Assembly: GCA_010909165.1 (NCBI GenBank)
Contig: MU008168.1
Coordinates: 868,001 to 932,000, forward strand
Length of the DNA: 64,000 nucleotides
Source of the DNA: Anthoceros angustus
Taxonomy: Eukaryota; Streptophyta; Anthocerotopsida; Anthocerotales; Anthocerotaceae
Direction: 5' to 3'
Numbering within the stretch: the stretch's first letter is position 1; each line of letters begins with the position of its first letter. Below, piece after piece: positions 20,818-32,310 of the stretch. The translations under genes and the position numbers were made by a program. The notes beneath the pieces were generated by a model that had not been told where the DNA came from, did not search any database, and worked only from the letters and a program-made list of their open reading frames with translations.

Positions 20818-23800
20818 GCCTCGGTCACCTCCTGCATGCCGCTGTTGCTCCGCCCACTCCGTCGTTTCCTCCATTGCCACTTACCATAGCCAGGCTTCCT
20901 TCCGCCTTTCTCATGGACCAGCGCTTCTTTTCGCTTCGCTCGCCTCCGCTCATTCTCGGCCTTAGCTCCGCCACCTCCTCTCCAGATACCTCCGTCCGGC
21001 TCCGGACTTCCTCCTTCTCAGAGCTCGGCAACGTCCAACTCCTTGGATAGTCGCCGATTTTCCTCCGTCTTGAGACGGGGCACTCTATTTCGTGCTCGGG
21101 GTCGTGGATTCTCTCGTTGAGAATCACTGCTGCTCAAGCGCATCTTGGAGTTGTAGCTCCCGTGTCCTTCTCCCTCCATCCCGCCGCCTCCTCTACTGCA
21201 TGCTCGGAGATCTCCTATCTCCCGAGGGCCTCCATCTCCTCCTCCATGGCCCGCTCGCTCCATAGCGGCGGCCTTCGACCTCTCTACCGACTCTCTCCAC
21301 CGGTTCGATCACGTAGTGATCCGGTCGCTCTTGCCGCTTGACCTTCGCCGCCTTTACGGCCGCCCACTTGGCGCGCTAGGGCCGCCCGCCAGTCCCGAGC
21401 TCTCGCTTGTGCGGGCCTCTTCCGCCTCGCTGCGCTTCCCCTCTCGCGCAAGGTCCTCCGCCGCTTGGCCTCTGATTTCACTGTCAGTGAAGAACCTTGG
21501 CCCGGCCCCGCTGAACCGGGCCTCGCTCCGCCACCGGCGTTTCCCTTCCTCGATCCGAGCGAGGGACTCCGCCTTTCCTTTGCCCCTCGGCCGCCTTCAC
21601 TTGCTCTTGAGTTCCACCATCCTCCTCGGGTGGCCTCCACTTCGGGTCTTCTCACTGCACACGAGACCCCAAAGCATTCCGTCCATGACGGTAGGACTCG
21701 TGTGTTTCTTCCACGGCCAGTGAGGCCCCACAAAGTCCGTAGTGGGAGCCGGCATTCGGTCCAAGGACCTCCATACCAGCCCCGAGTAAGTCCGATGGGT
21801 TCTCGGACCTAATCGGGACCCTCGGGTCGAGAGTGGTGAGTCCGAGTCTCACCCTCTTGGCCCTCTTGGCCTCTAACTCCTTTGTGCCCTCTTTCTCCGG
21901 GGCTCGGAGGAGGTGAGGGGGTCCGGAGCAAGCTCTTTTGCCCCTTCCCGTCGGAGGGACCGGCTCTGGGTGCCGCTGACCTCCTGCTCCTTGGGCCACG
22001 TCCCTTCTCGCCTCCTTACCGCCTCTTGACCTCTTGCCACCCGCGGGGTAAGGTACTGCACCTTCCGAGGTCGCGGTAGGCGGCACCGTCTTCCGCCTCT
22101 TGGCTCCCGTGAGTTCGTCGGGGCTCGGCAGCCGCCGTGGTTGTTGCCCCGGTGAGCCGCCAACGCCCCCGGCATCGCCTCCTCCCGTGCTACCGCCCGA
22201 GGGCACCAAAAGGAGGAAGGAATCTCCTCCCAAACTTCCCTGGGTGGTGAGGGGTTCGCTCAGACGTATGGAGTCCTCTCCTCGCCTCCTCCGAGTCCGC
22301 TTGGTCAAGGACGACCCCCACCTCGGGCGCCTTGCACGCTCTACTTGGCGGGCCTCCGGCCGGGCGCCTCAAGCTCTCCTCCTTGAGGCTCGAAATGTCC
22401 CCATACATGAATCGTATGGGGTCACCGATGGCGAGGCTTCGCTCCTTAGCTTGCGTGCCTCGATCGAACCGGCGAAGATAATCCTTCCCAGTCAGCTCTC
22501 TTCCGAGCGCATGTGAATACCATAGTTATCACCAAGGTGATCCACCTTGGTGAGCAGTTCAATGGACAATGATCCGGGCTACCGCCCTTACTCGATCGCG
22601 CAGATCGGATATCAACCATCCGTTGGTTGTCCGTGCGTTCGAGCCTCGCGCCGCCCGTGGGTTATCTTCCGCCTTAAGGGCTCGCACCACGCCCCTTCTT
22701 CCTCCTTGGGTTGTAGGCCATCCTCGGACCTCCAAGGTCCATCGCCTCGGTCACCTCCTTGCATTGTTGCTCACTTGCTCCTCCGTCGTTTCCTCTCCAT
22801 TGACTTACCGCCATAGCGCGTTCCCTTCCGCCTTTCTCTGGACCGGCTTCTTTTACGCTTCCGGTGCTCGCGCTCCTCCGTTCATTACGGCCTTTAGCTC
22901 ATGACTCCCTCTCCAGGTGAGATACCTCGTCCGCTCGGACTTCCTCCGGCTCATACAGCAGCAGCGTCCAACTCCTTGGATAGTCGCCGATTTTCCTCCG
23001 TCTTGAGACGGGGCACTCTATTTCGTGCTCGGTCGTGGATTCTCTCGTTGAGAATCACTGCTTTGCTCAAGCGCATCTTGGAGCTCCAGCGTGTCCTTCA
23101 TCCTCCATCTGCTGCCGCCTCTCCTCTACTTCCTGCTGTACTCGGAGATCTCTATCTCCCGAGTCTGGCCTCCATCTCCTCCTGGCCTTGCACTCCATGG
23201 CCTTTTGCGGCCAGGTGCCTCGGTACTGCGACTCTCTCCACGGTTCGATCACGTCGCATGGTGATCCGGTCGCTCTTTTGCGGCTTGACTCCTTCGCCGC
23301 CTTTACAGGCCGCCCACTTGGCCTGCTCTGGCCGGGCCTCCAGGTCCGAGCTCTCTCTGTGCCGGGCCTCTTCCGCCTCTGCTGCGCTTCCCCTCTCGCG
23401 GTCCTCCGCTTGGCCTCTGAGCTTGCTTGTGCATGGTGAAGAACCTTAACCCGATCTGCTGAACCGCCGGGCCTCGCTCCGCCCGGCGTTTCCCTTCCTC
23501 GATCCGGCGAGGGACTCCGCCTTTCCTTTGCCCCTCGGCCCTTCACTTGCTCTTGGGTTCCACCATCCTCCTCGGGTGGCCTCCACTTCACAGGTCTTCT
23601 GCATACCAGAGACCCCAAAGCATTCCGTCCATGGCGGTAGCACTTCGCCGTGTTTCTTCCACGGCCAGTGAGGCCCCACAAAGTCCGTAGTGGGGCCGGC
23701 ATTTCTCGATCCGAGGACCTCCATACCGGATCCGGGTAAGTCGGTGGGTTCTCGGACCTAATCGGGACCCTCGGGTCACAGTGGTGGTCAGTCTCACCCT

Positions 23801-24690
23801 CTTGGCCCTCTTGGCCTCTAACTCCTTTGTGCCCTCTTTCTCACAGGGCTCGGAGGAGGTGAGGGGTCGGGAGCAAGCTCTTTTGCCCCTTCACAGCCGG
23901 GGCAGGGTCGGGGTGGGGCTGCGCGGTGACCTCCTGCTCCTTGGGCCACGTCCCTTCTCCTTACCGCCTCTTGACCTCTTGCCACTCATAGGCGGGGTAA
24001 GCACCGGTCTTTGCGTTGGTAAGCGGCCGTCTTCGCCTCTTGGCTCCCGTTGAGTTCGTCGGGGCTCGGCGTGTCGTGGTTGTTGGGTTGCATCTGCGGT
24101 CGGGCCGCCCCTCGGCATCGGCTCCCTCTGTCTTGCTCGGAGGGCACCAAAAGGAGGAAGGGGAATCGCCTCCCAAACTTCCACAGGTGGTGAGGGGTTC
24201 GCTCAGGCGTATGGAGTCAGGAATCCTCGATCGTCCTCCTCCAGTCGCTTGGTCTTGAAGGGCGACCCCCACCTCAGGCGCCCTTGCACGCTCTACTTAC
24301 AGGCCTCCGGCCTTCCGGCGCCGCTCAAGCTCTCCTCCTTGAGCTCGAAATGTCCCCATACATGAATCGGTATGGGGTCGACCCCGATAAGCGAGGCTTC
24401 TCGCTCCTTAGCTTGCGTGCCTCACTGGCCGGGCGAAGATAATCCTTCCCCGGTCGCTCTCTTCCCCAGCTGGGCGCATACCAGCAGTTATCACCAAGGT
24501 GATCCACCTTGGTGGCCAATGGACAATGATCCGGGCTACCGCCCTTACTCATTGTCCGGATCGGATATCAACCATCCGTTGGTTGTCTGCGTTCGAGCCT
24601 CGGCCGCCCGGCTGGCCTATCTTTCGCCTTAAGGGCTCGGCACGCCCCTTCTTCCTCCTTGGGCGGTTGTAGGCCATCCTCGGACCTCAA
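20818..24690. repeat. Tandem duplication of about 1.93 kb inside the 5' LTR
   Basis: GTCGTTTCCTC and its surroundings recur at 20861 and 22785 (offset 1924), and TTGTAGGCCATCC at 22711 and 24667 (offset 1956). At the junction near 22745 the sequence switches from AAGGTCCATC to CGGTCACCTCC through GCCTCGG, which is present at both parental positions. The other LTR has only one copy, so the duplication arose after insertion or is an assembly effect. Confidence 0.85.
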
Positions 24691-25045
24691 GGTCCATCGC
24701 CTCGGGTCCTCCGGAGGTTCTTGGATCGGACCTCCTTGTTGATCGCCAGATCTTCCGGGCAAACTCCGGACTAGAGTGACGTCAAAGGTCCGACCATTTG
24801 GAACACGCCCATGCCACTCCACCAATTCCCTGCTTCCTCCGGCCGGGGCCCGAAGTCCGGATAGCGCCGGGTCACAATGTTGCGCTCCAGGGTCCATGGC
24901 TCCCACTCCGCCGCTTTTGGGTGCCATTGCCTCCTCCTTGTTGCCGTCTGGCCGAGTCCGCCGGCACGATGTTCCTCCTTCGCGCGTTGTTGCTCCAACC
25001 TGACGGCGCTCTAAGCCGATGGGCGCCCAAAAGATAGCGCCGAGA

Positions 25046-27039
25046 GCCGGATTGCGAGCGCAAGGGCTGAGGATTGCGAGGTCACTAAATGACCTCCTCC
25101 TTGGCCGCGCCAGGAAGTAAGGGCGGAAGGCGCCTGTCCGAATCGCCAGGGTCCGCATGGCTTACTCGACCCTACGCGCTTACTGCCTTACGCCGCCAGC
25201 CCGGGCGTGAATACCGCTATAACGGCCTGCAAGGTTACGGTCTGGCCCACTGCATGCCCGACCTCCACTCGGGGCCGCCCACGTGGCGCCGCCTCGTCAT
25301 CCTCACGCCCGCTCCTAGGTTACTTTCTGGCGTACTTATCCTATTTTGACTGGAGTGGGTTCCGGACTTATCCGTTACTCGGCGTAGTCCGAGCTTGCCA
25401 TAGTGGTACCGGGGTCCGTTGTTCACTCCAGTCCGGAGTATACTCGAGCCTCGTCCGCGCTACCCCAATTTATTCCTCCTTTTCCGCCTTATTTATCCTT
25501 CAATCCTAAAAAAAAAACAGAAACCCTACTTATTTCTTAACTCCCCAGGGAAGTGCATAGCCCACATGGTGGTTGAACCTGAGCTGGGATAGCTGGTGGT
25601 GCTTGAACTGGGATAGCTGGGGGTGCAAGAGTAGCTGGTGGTGGACCTAGAGCATGATAGATAATCTGGTTTTCCTCTTGAGCTTGTGTGTCATCTTCTT
25701 CGTAGTGAGATGTGGCCCGCTCAAGGTCAAGGGGGAAATTACCTGGTGGCGGGATCGAAAAGGCGGTAGGCTTTTACTTGATCTGAGTAGCCAATGAGGA
25801 GGAGCTTGCGGCTCTTGTCATCCCATTTGCGGTAGTAGCATCACGGGACATGTGCAAAGGTGGATGGAAGATCACGGAGGTGAGAGATCGTGGTTTGTGA
25901 CCAATCCAAGACTCGAAGGGTTGTACCGGCTCTTTTGTAGGAAGCTTTGTTTTGAGGTAGTTGGTCAGATCATCATCTCTGCGATGCAATGATTGTAGAT
26001 GACTTGCCTTGGGGGCGGGGCCCGGCCCAAAGGTGAGTAGCTTGCCGGATTGCGGGCGCAAGGCTATGAGGATTGCGGAGGCGCGGCGTGACCTCCCTCC
26101 TTGGCGCGCTTGTGGAAGTAATGCGCGGAAGGCGCCTCTTCGTTGTCCGTGCGCGAGTGCATGCGCACTCGACCCTCGCTTCGCTTACTGCGCCACGGCC
26201 TTGCGCGCGCCAGCGGGCGTGAATACCCCTGCGCGGCCTGCAGCGAATTCTACGGTCTGGCCTCATGCATGCGACCTCCACTCGGGGCCGTCCGCGTGGC
26301 GCCGCCTCGTCATCCTCACGCCTCGCTCCTAGGTTACTTTCACTGGCGTACTTATCCTGTTTTGACACAGGTGGGTTCGGACTTATCCGTTACTCGGTGG
26401 TCAGCTTGCCATAGTGGTGGGGGTCCGTTGTTCACTCAGTCGGAGTATACTCCGGAGCCTCGTCCGGCCTACCCCAATTTATTCCTCCTTTTCCTTATTT
26501 ATCCTTCAATCCTAAAAAAAGCGAAACCCTACTTGTTCTTAACTCCCGGTGCATAGCCCACATGGTGGTTGAACGAGGTGGATGGCGGTGGTGCTTGAGC
26601 GGGATAGGGTGGGGGTGCAAGAGTAGGGGTGGTGGACCTAGAGCATGATAGATAATCTGGTTTTCCTCTTGAGCTTGTGTGTCATCTTCTTCGTAGTGAG
26701 ATGTGGCCCGCTCAAGGTCAGTACAGTGGCGGGATCGAAAAGGCGGTAGGCTTTTACTTGATCTGAGTAGCCAATGAGGAGGAGCTTGAGGCTCTTGTCA
26801 TCCCATTTGCGACGAGTAGCATCTGGGACATGTGCAAGCAGGCTGCCCCGAAGATCACGGAGGTGAGAGATTCAGGGTTTGTGACCAATCCGGCCACTGA
26901 AGGGTTGTACAGCGGCTCTTTGTAGGAGGCTTTGTTTTGAGGTAGTTGGCTGTATCATCATCTCTGCGATGCAATGATTGTAGATGACTTGCCTTGGGGG
27001 CGGGGCCCGGCCCAAAGGTGAGTAGCTTGCCGGATTGCG
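25046..27039. repeat. Tandem duplication of about 1 kb across the gypsy-copia junction
   Basis: The unit consists of about 520 bases of LTR end plus about 490 bases of copia C and is present twice. GCCGGATTGCG occurs at 25046-25056 (in the LTR), 26044-26054 (at the junction) and 27029-27039 (in copia C), at spacings of 998 and 985. The two parental sites share only this 11-base string, so the duplication junction lies in microhomology. Confidence 0.9.
25567..25571. repeat. Target site duplication of gypsy element (right)
   Basis: TGGTG follows the LTR terminus CCCACA and is identical to 9625-9629. A further CCCACA-TGGTG junction occurs near 26560 because the junction was itself duplicated. 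Confidence 0.9.
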
Positions 27040-27160
27040 CTTTCAAGCCATGTTGCCGGTTTTAGGATTGCAAGCGCTGATTGCCGTGTGTGCCTTGTAG
27101 CTCCATTGCGACGGATGCCTTGAAGCCGGTCGGGGTGCAGAGGCCGAGCAGTAGCGCCAG

Positions 27161-27173
27161 TGGCTCGATACCA
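27161..27173 (-). other. Primer binding site of copia element C
   Basis: The minus strand reads TGGTATCGAGCCA, one base short of the copia PBS TGGTATCAGAGCC that pairs with initiator tRNA-Met. It shows that the element's 5' LTR should lie to the right. Confidence 0.6.
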
Positions 27174-27386
27174 TAAAGCGGTCCCATTCGGCCCATGTCA
27201 CGAGGTGAGAGTGTAATTTACTAATACATGAAAGCTTGTTCTTATAATGTATAGAGTCGGTTCTTCAACCGCTTGCGCGGTTATGGTTCATAACGACATG
27301 CCCATCTGATAACCTAACGATTATGGGCCCATGCACGGAACGTGCCCTAAAGTGTGTATGGCGACATGACTTAAACCCACAGTGCT
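27174..27386 (-). repeat. Probable 5' LTR remnant of copia C
   Basis: AT-rich sequence between the PBS and the tandem repeats, with GTATAGAGTCGGTTCTTCAACCGC-type LTR-like sequence. Neither terminus is well defined and no partner LTR is in the window. Confidence 0.35.
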
Positions 27387-27709
27387 AAAACCCTGATCCG
27401 TGGCGTACGCGCTGTTGTTCTCCAACAGATACCCCATTACCCACGGTATATGGAGGCTCCCCATATGGAAAATAACCACTCTCATTGGCCATCGTTAAAA
27501 CCCTGATCCGTGGCGTGCCTTTGCTTCTCAACAGATACCCCATTACCCACGGTATATGGAGGCTCCCCATATGGAAAATAACCACTCTCATTGGCCATCG
27601 TTAAAACCCTGATCCGTGGCGTACGCGCTGCTGTTCTCCAACAGATACCCCATTACCCACGGTATATGGAGGCTCCCATATGGAAAATAACCACTCTCGT
27701 TGGCCATCG
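27387..27709. repeat. Three-copy tandem repeat, units of 106-110 bp
   Basis: Units starting AAAACCCTGATCCGTGG occur at 27387, 27497 and 27603. Each contains ACAGATACCCCATTACCC and a CCATATGGAAAATAACCAC block. They differ mainly in a variable 15-base part after GTGGCGT. No function is evident. They lie 0.4 kb upstream of PPR gene 1. Confidence 0.9.
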
Positions 27710-28087
27710 AGAATATGACGTTACGAATGACATCATGCATAATAATATATTACCCACCAATTGAACAACAAGCCAAATAGAACCCTGAGTCGTCAAGGGG
27801 CCCACAGCTGGAGGCTCACAGACAACACGCCATCATAAGTTGGACCAAACCCAGCCGGAACCTCTATCATATTAGACAAAAAAAAAAAGTCAATGAAACC
27901 TACATATCGGCAAAACTTCGAAAGCATAACGGAACGGTCTTTGTTATTGTGGGAGCCCAATATCAAACCGTCTGCCCAGGGTGGCAAAGGTGATTCACAC
28001 TACCTGCCCCTGCCTGGGGCAGATTGCATTAGGTAGTGTGTTGTTAGACTCAACAATCTTCCTACGGCCGACGGCGGTCCCCGAACG
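27710..28087. other. Upstream region of PPR gene 1, no gene seen
   Basis: About 380 bases with no supported coding region. It should contain the promoter and 5' leader of the PPR gene, but I see no convincing core promoter element. Related sequence around the start codon is shared with PPR gene 3. Confidence 0.4.
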
Positions 28088-30696
28088 ATGGCCACAGTAT
28101 GGCAACCGGACCCGTTGTGGACCCATCAAAATGGTGTGTGGTATACATACACAGGGATTCCACGAAGCGCTCCGGCTCACCTGAGCCCAGGGAGTCCACC
28201 CCTGGCAAACAATCAATCCTCCAGGTGCAGCAGTGTAAGGACTCGGAGCCCAGCACTTCCACTTCCGACAGAATGTGTGGGTGGGCATACATTTTCCCGC
28301 GATGGTCGTCGCCAGGAGCAGGAGCACTTGTGGCAACAATTCTTTCTGGACCCTACCGTGTGGAGTGATCACAGACGAGACAAGAAGAGCTCCCGTTCGC
28401 CTGACTTCCGGCGTAAGGGATCCGGCGAGGTCCTGTGGTTAAACAACCTGTGTAAGCCAGCTTGGGTTGATGAGCAGCTCGTTTCCTTGGATATGCACAT
28501 GGCTCATGGTGCCTCCTCTCCTCCCAAGTCCACCTCTCCGGATAAGCCTGAACCTGGCAAGCGTGCAGGCTCGGGAATGGGCGTCGTCACGGCTGTAACC
28601 GTGAACACGTTATGTCAGCAGGGGAAGCTTTCTGAGGCCGTTGCCGCCCTGGAATATGTGGCCCACACAGACTCTGGTATTTCTCAGTCTCTGTTTTACA
28701 CTGTGCTGAAACTGTGTACAGCTAACAAGGATTTGGTTGTGGGGCGAAGAGTTCATGATCTCGCTATCAAACTTGGGTACGAGTCAAATGCATACTTGGG
28801 GAACCATATCTTGCGCATGTATGCATGTGGAGGTAGGCTAGAGGAGGCCATGGATGTGCTCACCAGGGTAGGCAAACCAGATGCCTTCATGTGGGGGTCC
28901 ATAATCTCCGCATATGCTAAACATGGGAAACCGAAGGAGGCCATCCGACTTTACCATGAGATGTGCAGGTCAGATGTGAAGGCGGATGCTCACGTCTTTG
29001 CTGCGGCCATTCAAGCTTGTGCACTCGCGGTTGACTTGGAATCTGGCAGAAAAGTGCACTGCCATGTGTTGCACAGTGGGGTTCCTCTTAACTTGTTTGT
29101 TGGCACCTCCCTAGTGGACATGTATGCAAAATGTGGCCAACTGAAAGATGCGCGTCAGGTATTTGACACCTTGGCCACGAAAGATGTGGTGACATGGAAT
29201 GCCCTGATTGCTGGGTATGCAAAGGGTTCAGCCAGAGGCGCTTGTTCTGTATGGACAAATGGAGCAGGAGGGCCTGATTTTAACCATGTTACTTTTGCCT
29301 TCTGAAGGCCTGTGCAAGCTGGTGCCTTACAGAAGGGCAGGCAGCTGCACTCACAGATTGTGAAAGAGGACTGCTGGATAACGTAGTGTTGTGCAATTGC
29401 CTGGTGGACATGTACGCAAAATGTGGTGAACTGGAAGAGGCACGCCAGGTTTTTGACAGCTTGGTGACAAAGAATGTGGTGACATGGAATGCCCTGATTG
29501 CTGGGTATGCACAGCAAGGACTCGGATATGAGGCGCTTGTTTTGTACGGGCAAATGGAGCAAGGAGGCCTGATTTTGGCTAACCATGTTACTTTTGCTTG
29601 CCTTCTCAAGGCCTGTGCAAGCACTGGTGCCTTACAGAAGGGCAGGCAGCTGCACTCACAGATTGTTGAAAGAGGACTGCTGGATAACGTAGTGTTGGGC
29701 AACTGCCTGGTGGACATGTATGCAAAATGTGGTGAACTGGAAGATGCACGCCACGTTTTTGACAGCATGGCCACAAAGGATGTGGTGACATGGAATGCCC
29801 TGATATCTGGGTATGGTACTTGCGATGATGGTCACAAGGCACTAGCTTGTTTTGAGGAGATGTTAGGTGCCGGTATTCAGCCTAATGATGTTACTTTTAC
29901 TTGTCTTTTAGCAGCATGCAGTCATGATGGACTGGTCCACGAGGGTCGCAAGCACTTTGATTCCATGGGGGAACAGCATGGCATCAAACCTAGTATTGAG
30001 CATTGCAATTGTATGATTGATCTTCTTGGGCGTGCCGGCCATTTAGATGAGGCACAGAAGATTCTATTGTCATGTGAGAGCCAAAGTAACGTTGTGGGCT
30101 TGACGTCTTTGTTGAATGCCTGCAAAAGTCAGGGGGATGTAGAGAGGGCGATGTGGTGTTTTGAAAGCATTGTTAGGCTGGACCCTCAGTGGGCGTCTGC
30201 CTATGTGCTCATGGCGAATGCTTACGCAGATGCAGGTAGGTGGAGCGATGTAGACAGGATTGAAAGACAGAGAATGGTAGCAGGAGCTAACAAGAAACCC
30301 GCAGTGGCGACCATTGAGGTGAATGAGCAGGTACATAGATTCCTGGTGGGAGAAAAGAGAGAGGATATTGCGCTTAAGGTAGAGAGCACGAATGCACGTC
30401 TGAAGCAGGAAGGAGGTCACGTACCTCACACGAAGTTGGTGTTGAAGCCACTGTGTGAGAAGGAAAAGGAAGATGTGCTTTGTGGGCATGCTGAGAAACT
30501 AGCTCTAGCGTTTGGTCTCTTGAACACTCCGAGTGGGACACCTCTGGTGGTGACTAAGAATCTGCGCATGTGCAGTGACTGCCACAGTTCCACGGAGATC
30601 ATGTCAAGGCTGGAACAGAGAGACATTGTTGTAAGGGATGGGTATCGAGTTCACCGATTCGCAGCTGGTTGTTGCAGCTGTAAGGGTCGACCGTGA
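28088..30696 (+). CDS. PPR gene 1: PDF motif + PLS-PPR array + E1-E2 + DYW:KP (one broken repeat)
   Basis: An intronless gene for a predicted organellar RNA-editing factor. From the ATG at 28088 (shared MATVWQPDP start with gene 3): an Arg/Ser/Pro-rich N-terminus that could be a transit peptide, a PDF motif at residues 81-136, then PPR motifs of P, L and S type (LRMYACGGRLEEAMDV, AYAKHGKPKEAIRLYHEM, SLVDMYAKCGQLKDARQVF). The frame fails at about 29220-29390, where one P-L segment has lost several 1-4 base pieces relative to its neighbours. It reopens at 29386 in another frame with P-L-S, P2-L2-S2, E1, E2 and DYW:KP to GRP-stop. By family knowledge PLS arrays bind organelle transcripts and DYW:KP domains are linked to U-to-C editing. 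Whether the break is real or a consensus error is open. Confidence 0.88.
28328..28495 (+). other. PDF motif of PPR gene 1
   Basis: LWQQFFLDPTVWSDHRRDKK, then SRSPDFRRKGSGEVLWLN and KPAWVDEQL match the PDF motif of plant organellar single-stranded DNA-binding (OSB) proteins: LWxxFFxxPxxWxDNRxxK, PDFKHKxTGExLWL, PxWVxxQL. In OSB proteins this motif binds single-stranded DNA. Here it stands alone before a PPR array, without a recognisable OB fold. Confidence 0.82.
30292..30696 (+). other. DYW:KP deaminase domain of PPR gene 1
   Basis: It begins KKPAVATIEV where normal DYW proteins have a PG box. The zinc-deaminase core is HAE followed by CSDCH. The end is CCSCKGRP instead of GDYW. HxE and CxxC are complete, so the domain has the residues needed for zinc binding and catalysis. 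The KP/GRP combination is the DYW:KP class. Confidence 0.9.
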
Positions 30697-31271
30697 AAAT
30701 TAAGAAGGGCTGAGCAGCAGGTGAGAATGATGCATGACAGTGTAGGAGAATGTATCAGACGCTGGTTCTTGTAGGGGGTCGCTGTTAGACTTGGGGGCAC
30801 TTTGTGACCATGTCTCTTTATAACATGGTCATGACGCGTTCAAAATCGAACGTTCATTCATAGCCACCCTATTTGCCAGTGGATGCATTCACTGAGCATT
30901 GTTTATCTATGTACATATGTTTGTATGTTCAGACATTGTAAAACTAATACCTACCTACCGACTAGGTGTGTACCCGTAACAAAATTGTCAAGGACATGTC
31001 AGCAGAGGTCTTGTATTGCAGGGCGAGGGCGGGTTAGAAGAAGACCACGATATTGGAGAGTGAATTGGCTACTCGAGGACGGGTTGCATGAAGAGCATTG
31101 AACCTAGAACCCTCAGCTTTGAAGGGATCCGATTTCCGTAACGACGTTTGGACCACGGATGGTCTACTCGAGGACAGGTTGTCAGAGAAGTACCAAAAGT
31201 AGTCTACATGTAACCTTCTCAAGAGATGGGAGTGTAGTGATCCAAATGCTGTCACGACGTTAGAGAATGAT
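30697..31271. other. Intergenic region between PPR genes 1 and 2
   Basis: About 575 bases without a supported gene. It contains repeated phrases such as CTACTCGAGGAC (31065 and 31160), suggesting small local duplications. It presumably carries the gene 1 3' UTR and the gene 2 promoter. Confidence 0.4.
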
Positions 31272-31700
31272 TTGTGGCTGGAGCTGAACGTCTGTCGTGA
31301 CAATGAGGGTCTCGTCTCGTGCACCTTCCTGAATGTTCAGGAGTCAAGATTGACACTCATCAGTCATGTGCTGGTCACCTTGCAAAAACCGTGTCCTACC
31401 TTCAGGGTGGTGTGGTCATACGCAGGGCAGGACTTGGACATTCGGCCATATTCCGTTGTTGGACTACATCTTCGGACACCGGTCCCTAAACGACCGGACC
31501 CATCATGGACCCAACAAATTGCAATTGGTGTGTGTACAGGGAGTGTACGAGAAGCTCCCGCTCACCTCACTTCAGGGAGTCAACCTGTAGCCTCCAGGTG
31601 CAGCAGTGTAAGGACTCGGAGCCCACCACTGCCACTTCCAGGAAAATATGTGGATGGGGACGGATTTCACAGAGATGCTGGCCGGCAGGAGCAGGAGCGT

Positions 31701-31868
31701 TTGTGGCAACAATTTTTTCTGGACCCTACCATGTGGTGGGACAACAGAAGTGCAAAGAAGAGCTACCGTTCGCCTGACTTTCGGCGTAAGGGATCCGGCG
31801 AGGTCCTGTGGTTAAACAGCATGCTGAAGCCAGCTTGGGTTGATGACCAGCTCGTTTCCTTGGATATC
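31701..31868 (+). other. PDF motif of PPR gene 2
   Basis: LWQQFFLDPTMWWDNRSAKK, SYRSPDFRRKGSGEVLWLNS and KPAWVDDQLVSLD. Of the two single-motif loci it is closer to the OSB consensus (WWDNR). It is intact and in frame with the following PPR motifs. Confidence 0.82.
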
Positions 31869-32310
31869 CAGATGGATCATGGTGCCTCTCCTTCCAAGTC
31901 CAGCTCTACAGATAAGCCTGAACCTTGGAAGTGTGCAGGATCGGAAATGGGCGTCGTAGCGCCTGGAACCGTGAGCATGCTATGTCAGCAGGGGAAGCTG
32001 TCTGAGGCCGTTGAAGCCCTGGAATTTCTGGCGCAGACAGATTCTGCTATTTCGCAGTCTCTGTTTTACAGCGTGCTAAAACTGTGTGCAGCTAAGAAAG
32101 ATACGGTTTTGGGGCGACGAGTTCATGACCTCACTGTCAAACTTGGGTACGAGTCGAATGCATATTTGGGGAACCATATCTTGCGCATGTATGCATCTGG
32201 AGGTAGGCTGCAGGAGGCCATGGATGTGTTCACCAGCGTGGGCAAACCAGATGCCTTCATGTGGTTTTCCATAATCTCTGCATATGCTAAACATGGGAAG
32301 CCTGAAGAGG

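Larger units (their letters stand above)
9630..25566 (-). mobile_element. Ty3/gypsy LTR retrotransposon, 15.9 kb, very long LTRs
   Basis: Two long direct repeats (9630-13856 and 19334-25566) with TG...CA ends flank a 5.5 kb internal region encoding gag, protease, RT, RNase H and integrase, in that gypsy order, on the minus strand. A primer binding site, a polypurine tract and a perfect 5-bp target duplication are all present at the expected places. All coding regions carry frameshifts. The LTR size and a PBS resembling the TGGCGCCGTTGCC type suggest a Tat/Athila-like lineage (inference). It is inserted into copia element C. Confidence 0.95.
19334..25566 (-). repeat. 5' LTR of the gypsy element (6233 bp, internally duplicated)
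   Basis: It matches the other LTR end to end but is about 2 kb longer. The segment corresponding to roughly 11120-13030 of the other LTR is present twice in tandem (about 20818-22740 and 22741-24690). Removing one copy gives about 4.28 kb, close to the 4227 bp of the partner. The two LTRs also differ by many small indels, so the insertion is either old or the consensus is poor. Confidence 0.93.
25567..27173 (-). mobile_element. Copia element C, right fragment (integrase to PBS, - strand)
   Basis: Minus-strand sequence at 25774-26061 reads NYLKTKLPTKEPVQPFESWIGHKP, the copia integrase block that precedes the C-terminal domain. A second copy lies at 26855-27046. Upstream (higher coordinates) the element jumps directly to leader/gag-like sequence and a PBS at 27161-27173, so most of gag, protease and the integrase core is deleted. 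Its downstream half lies at 9271-9629, beyond the inserted gypsy element. Confidence 0.8.

Noticed and set aside
27387-27709. Telomere-like repeat (AAACCCTGA)
   Set aside because: Only one such string per unit of over 100 bases, and it is not the plant telomere CCCTAAA repeat.
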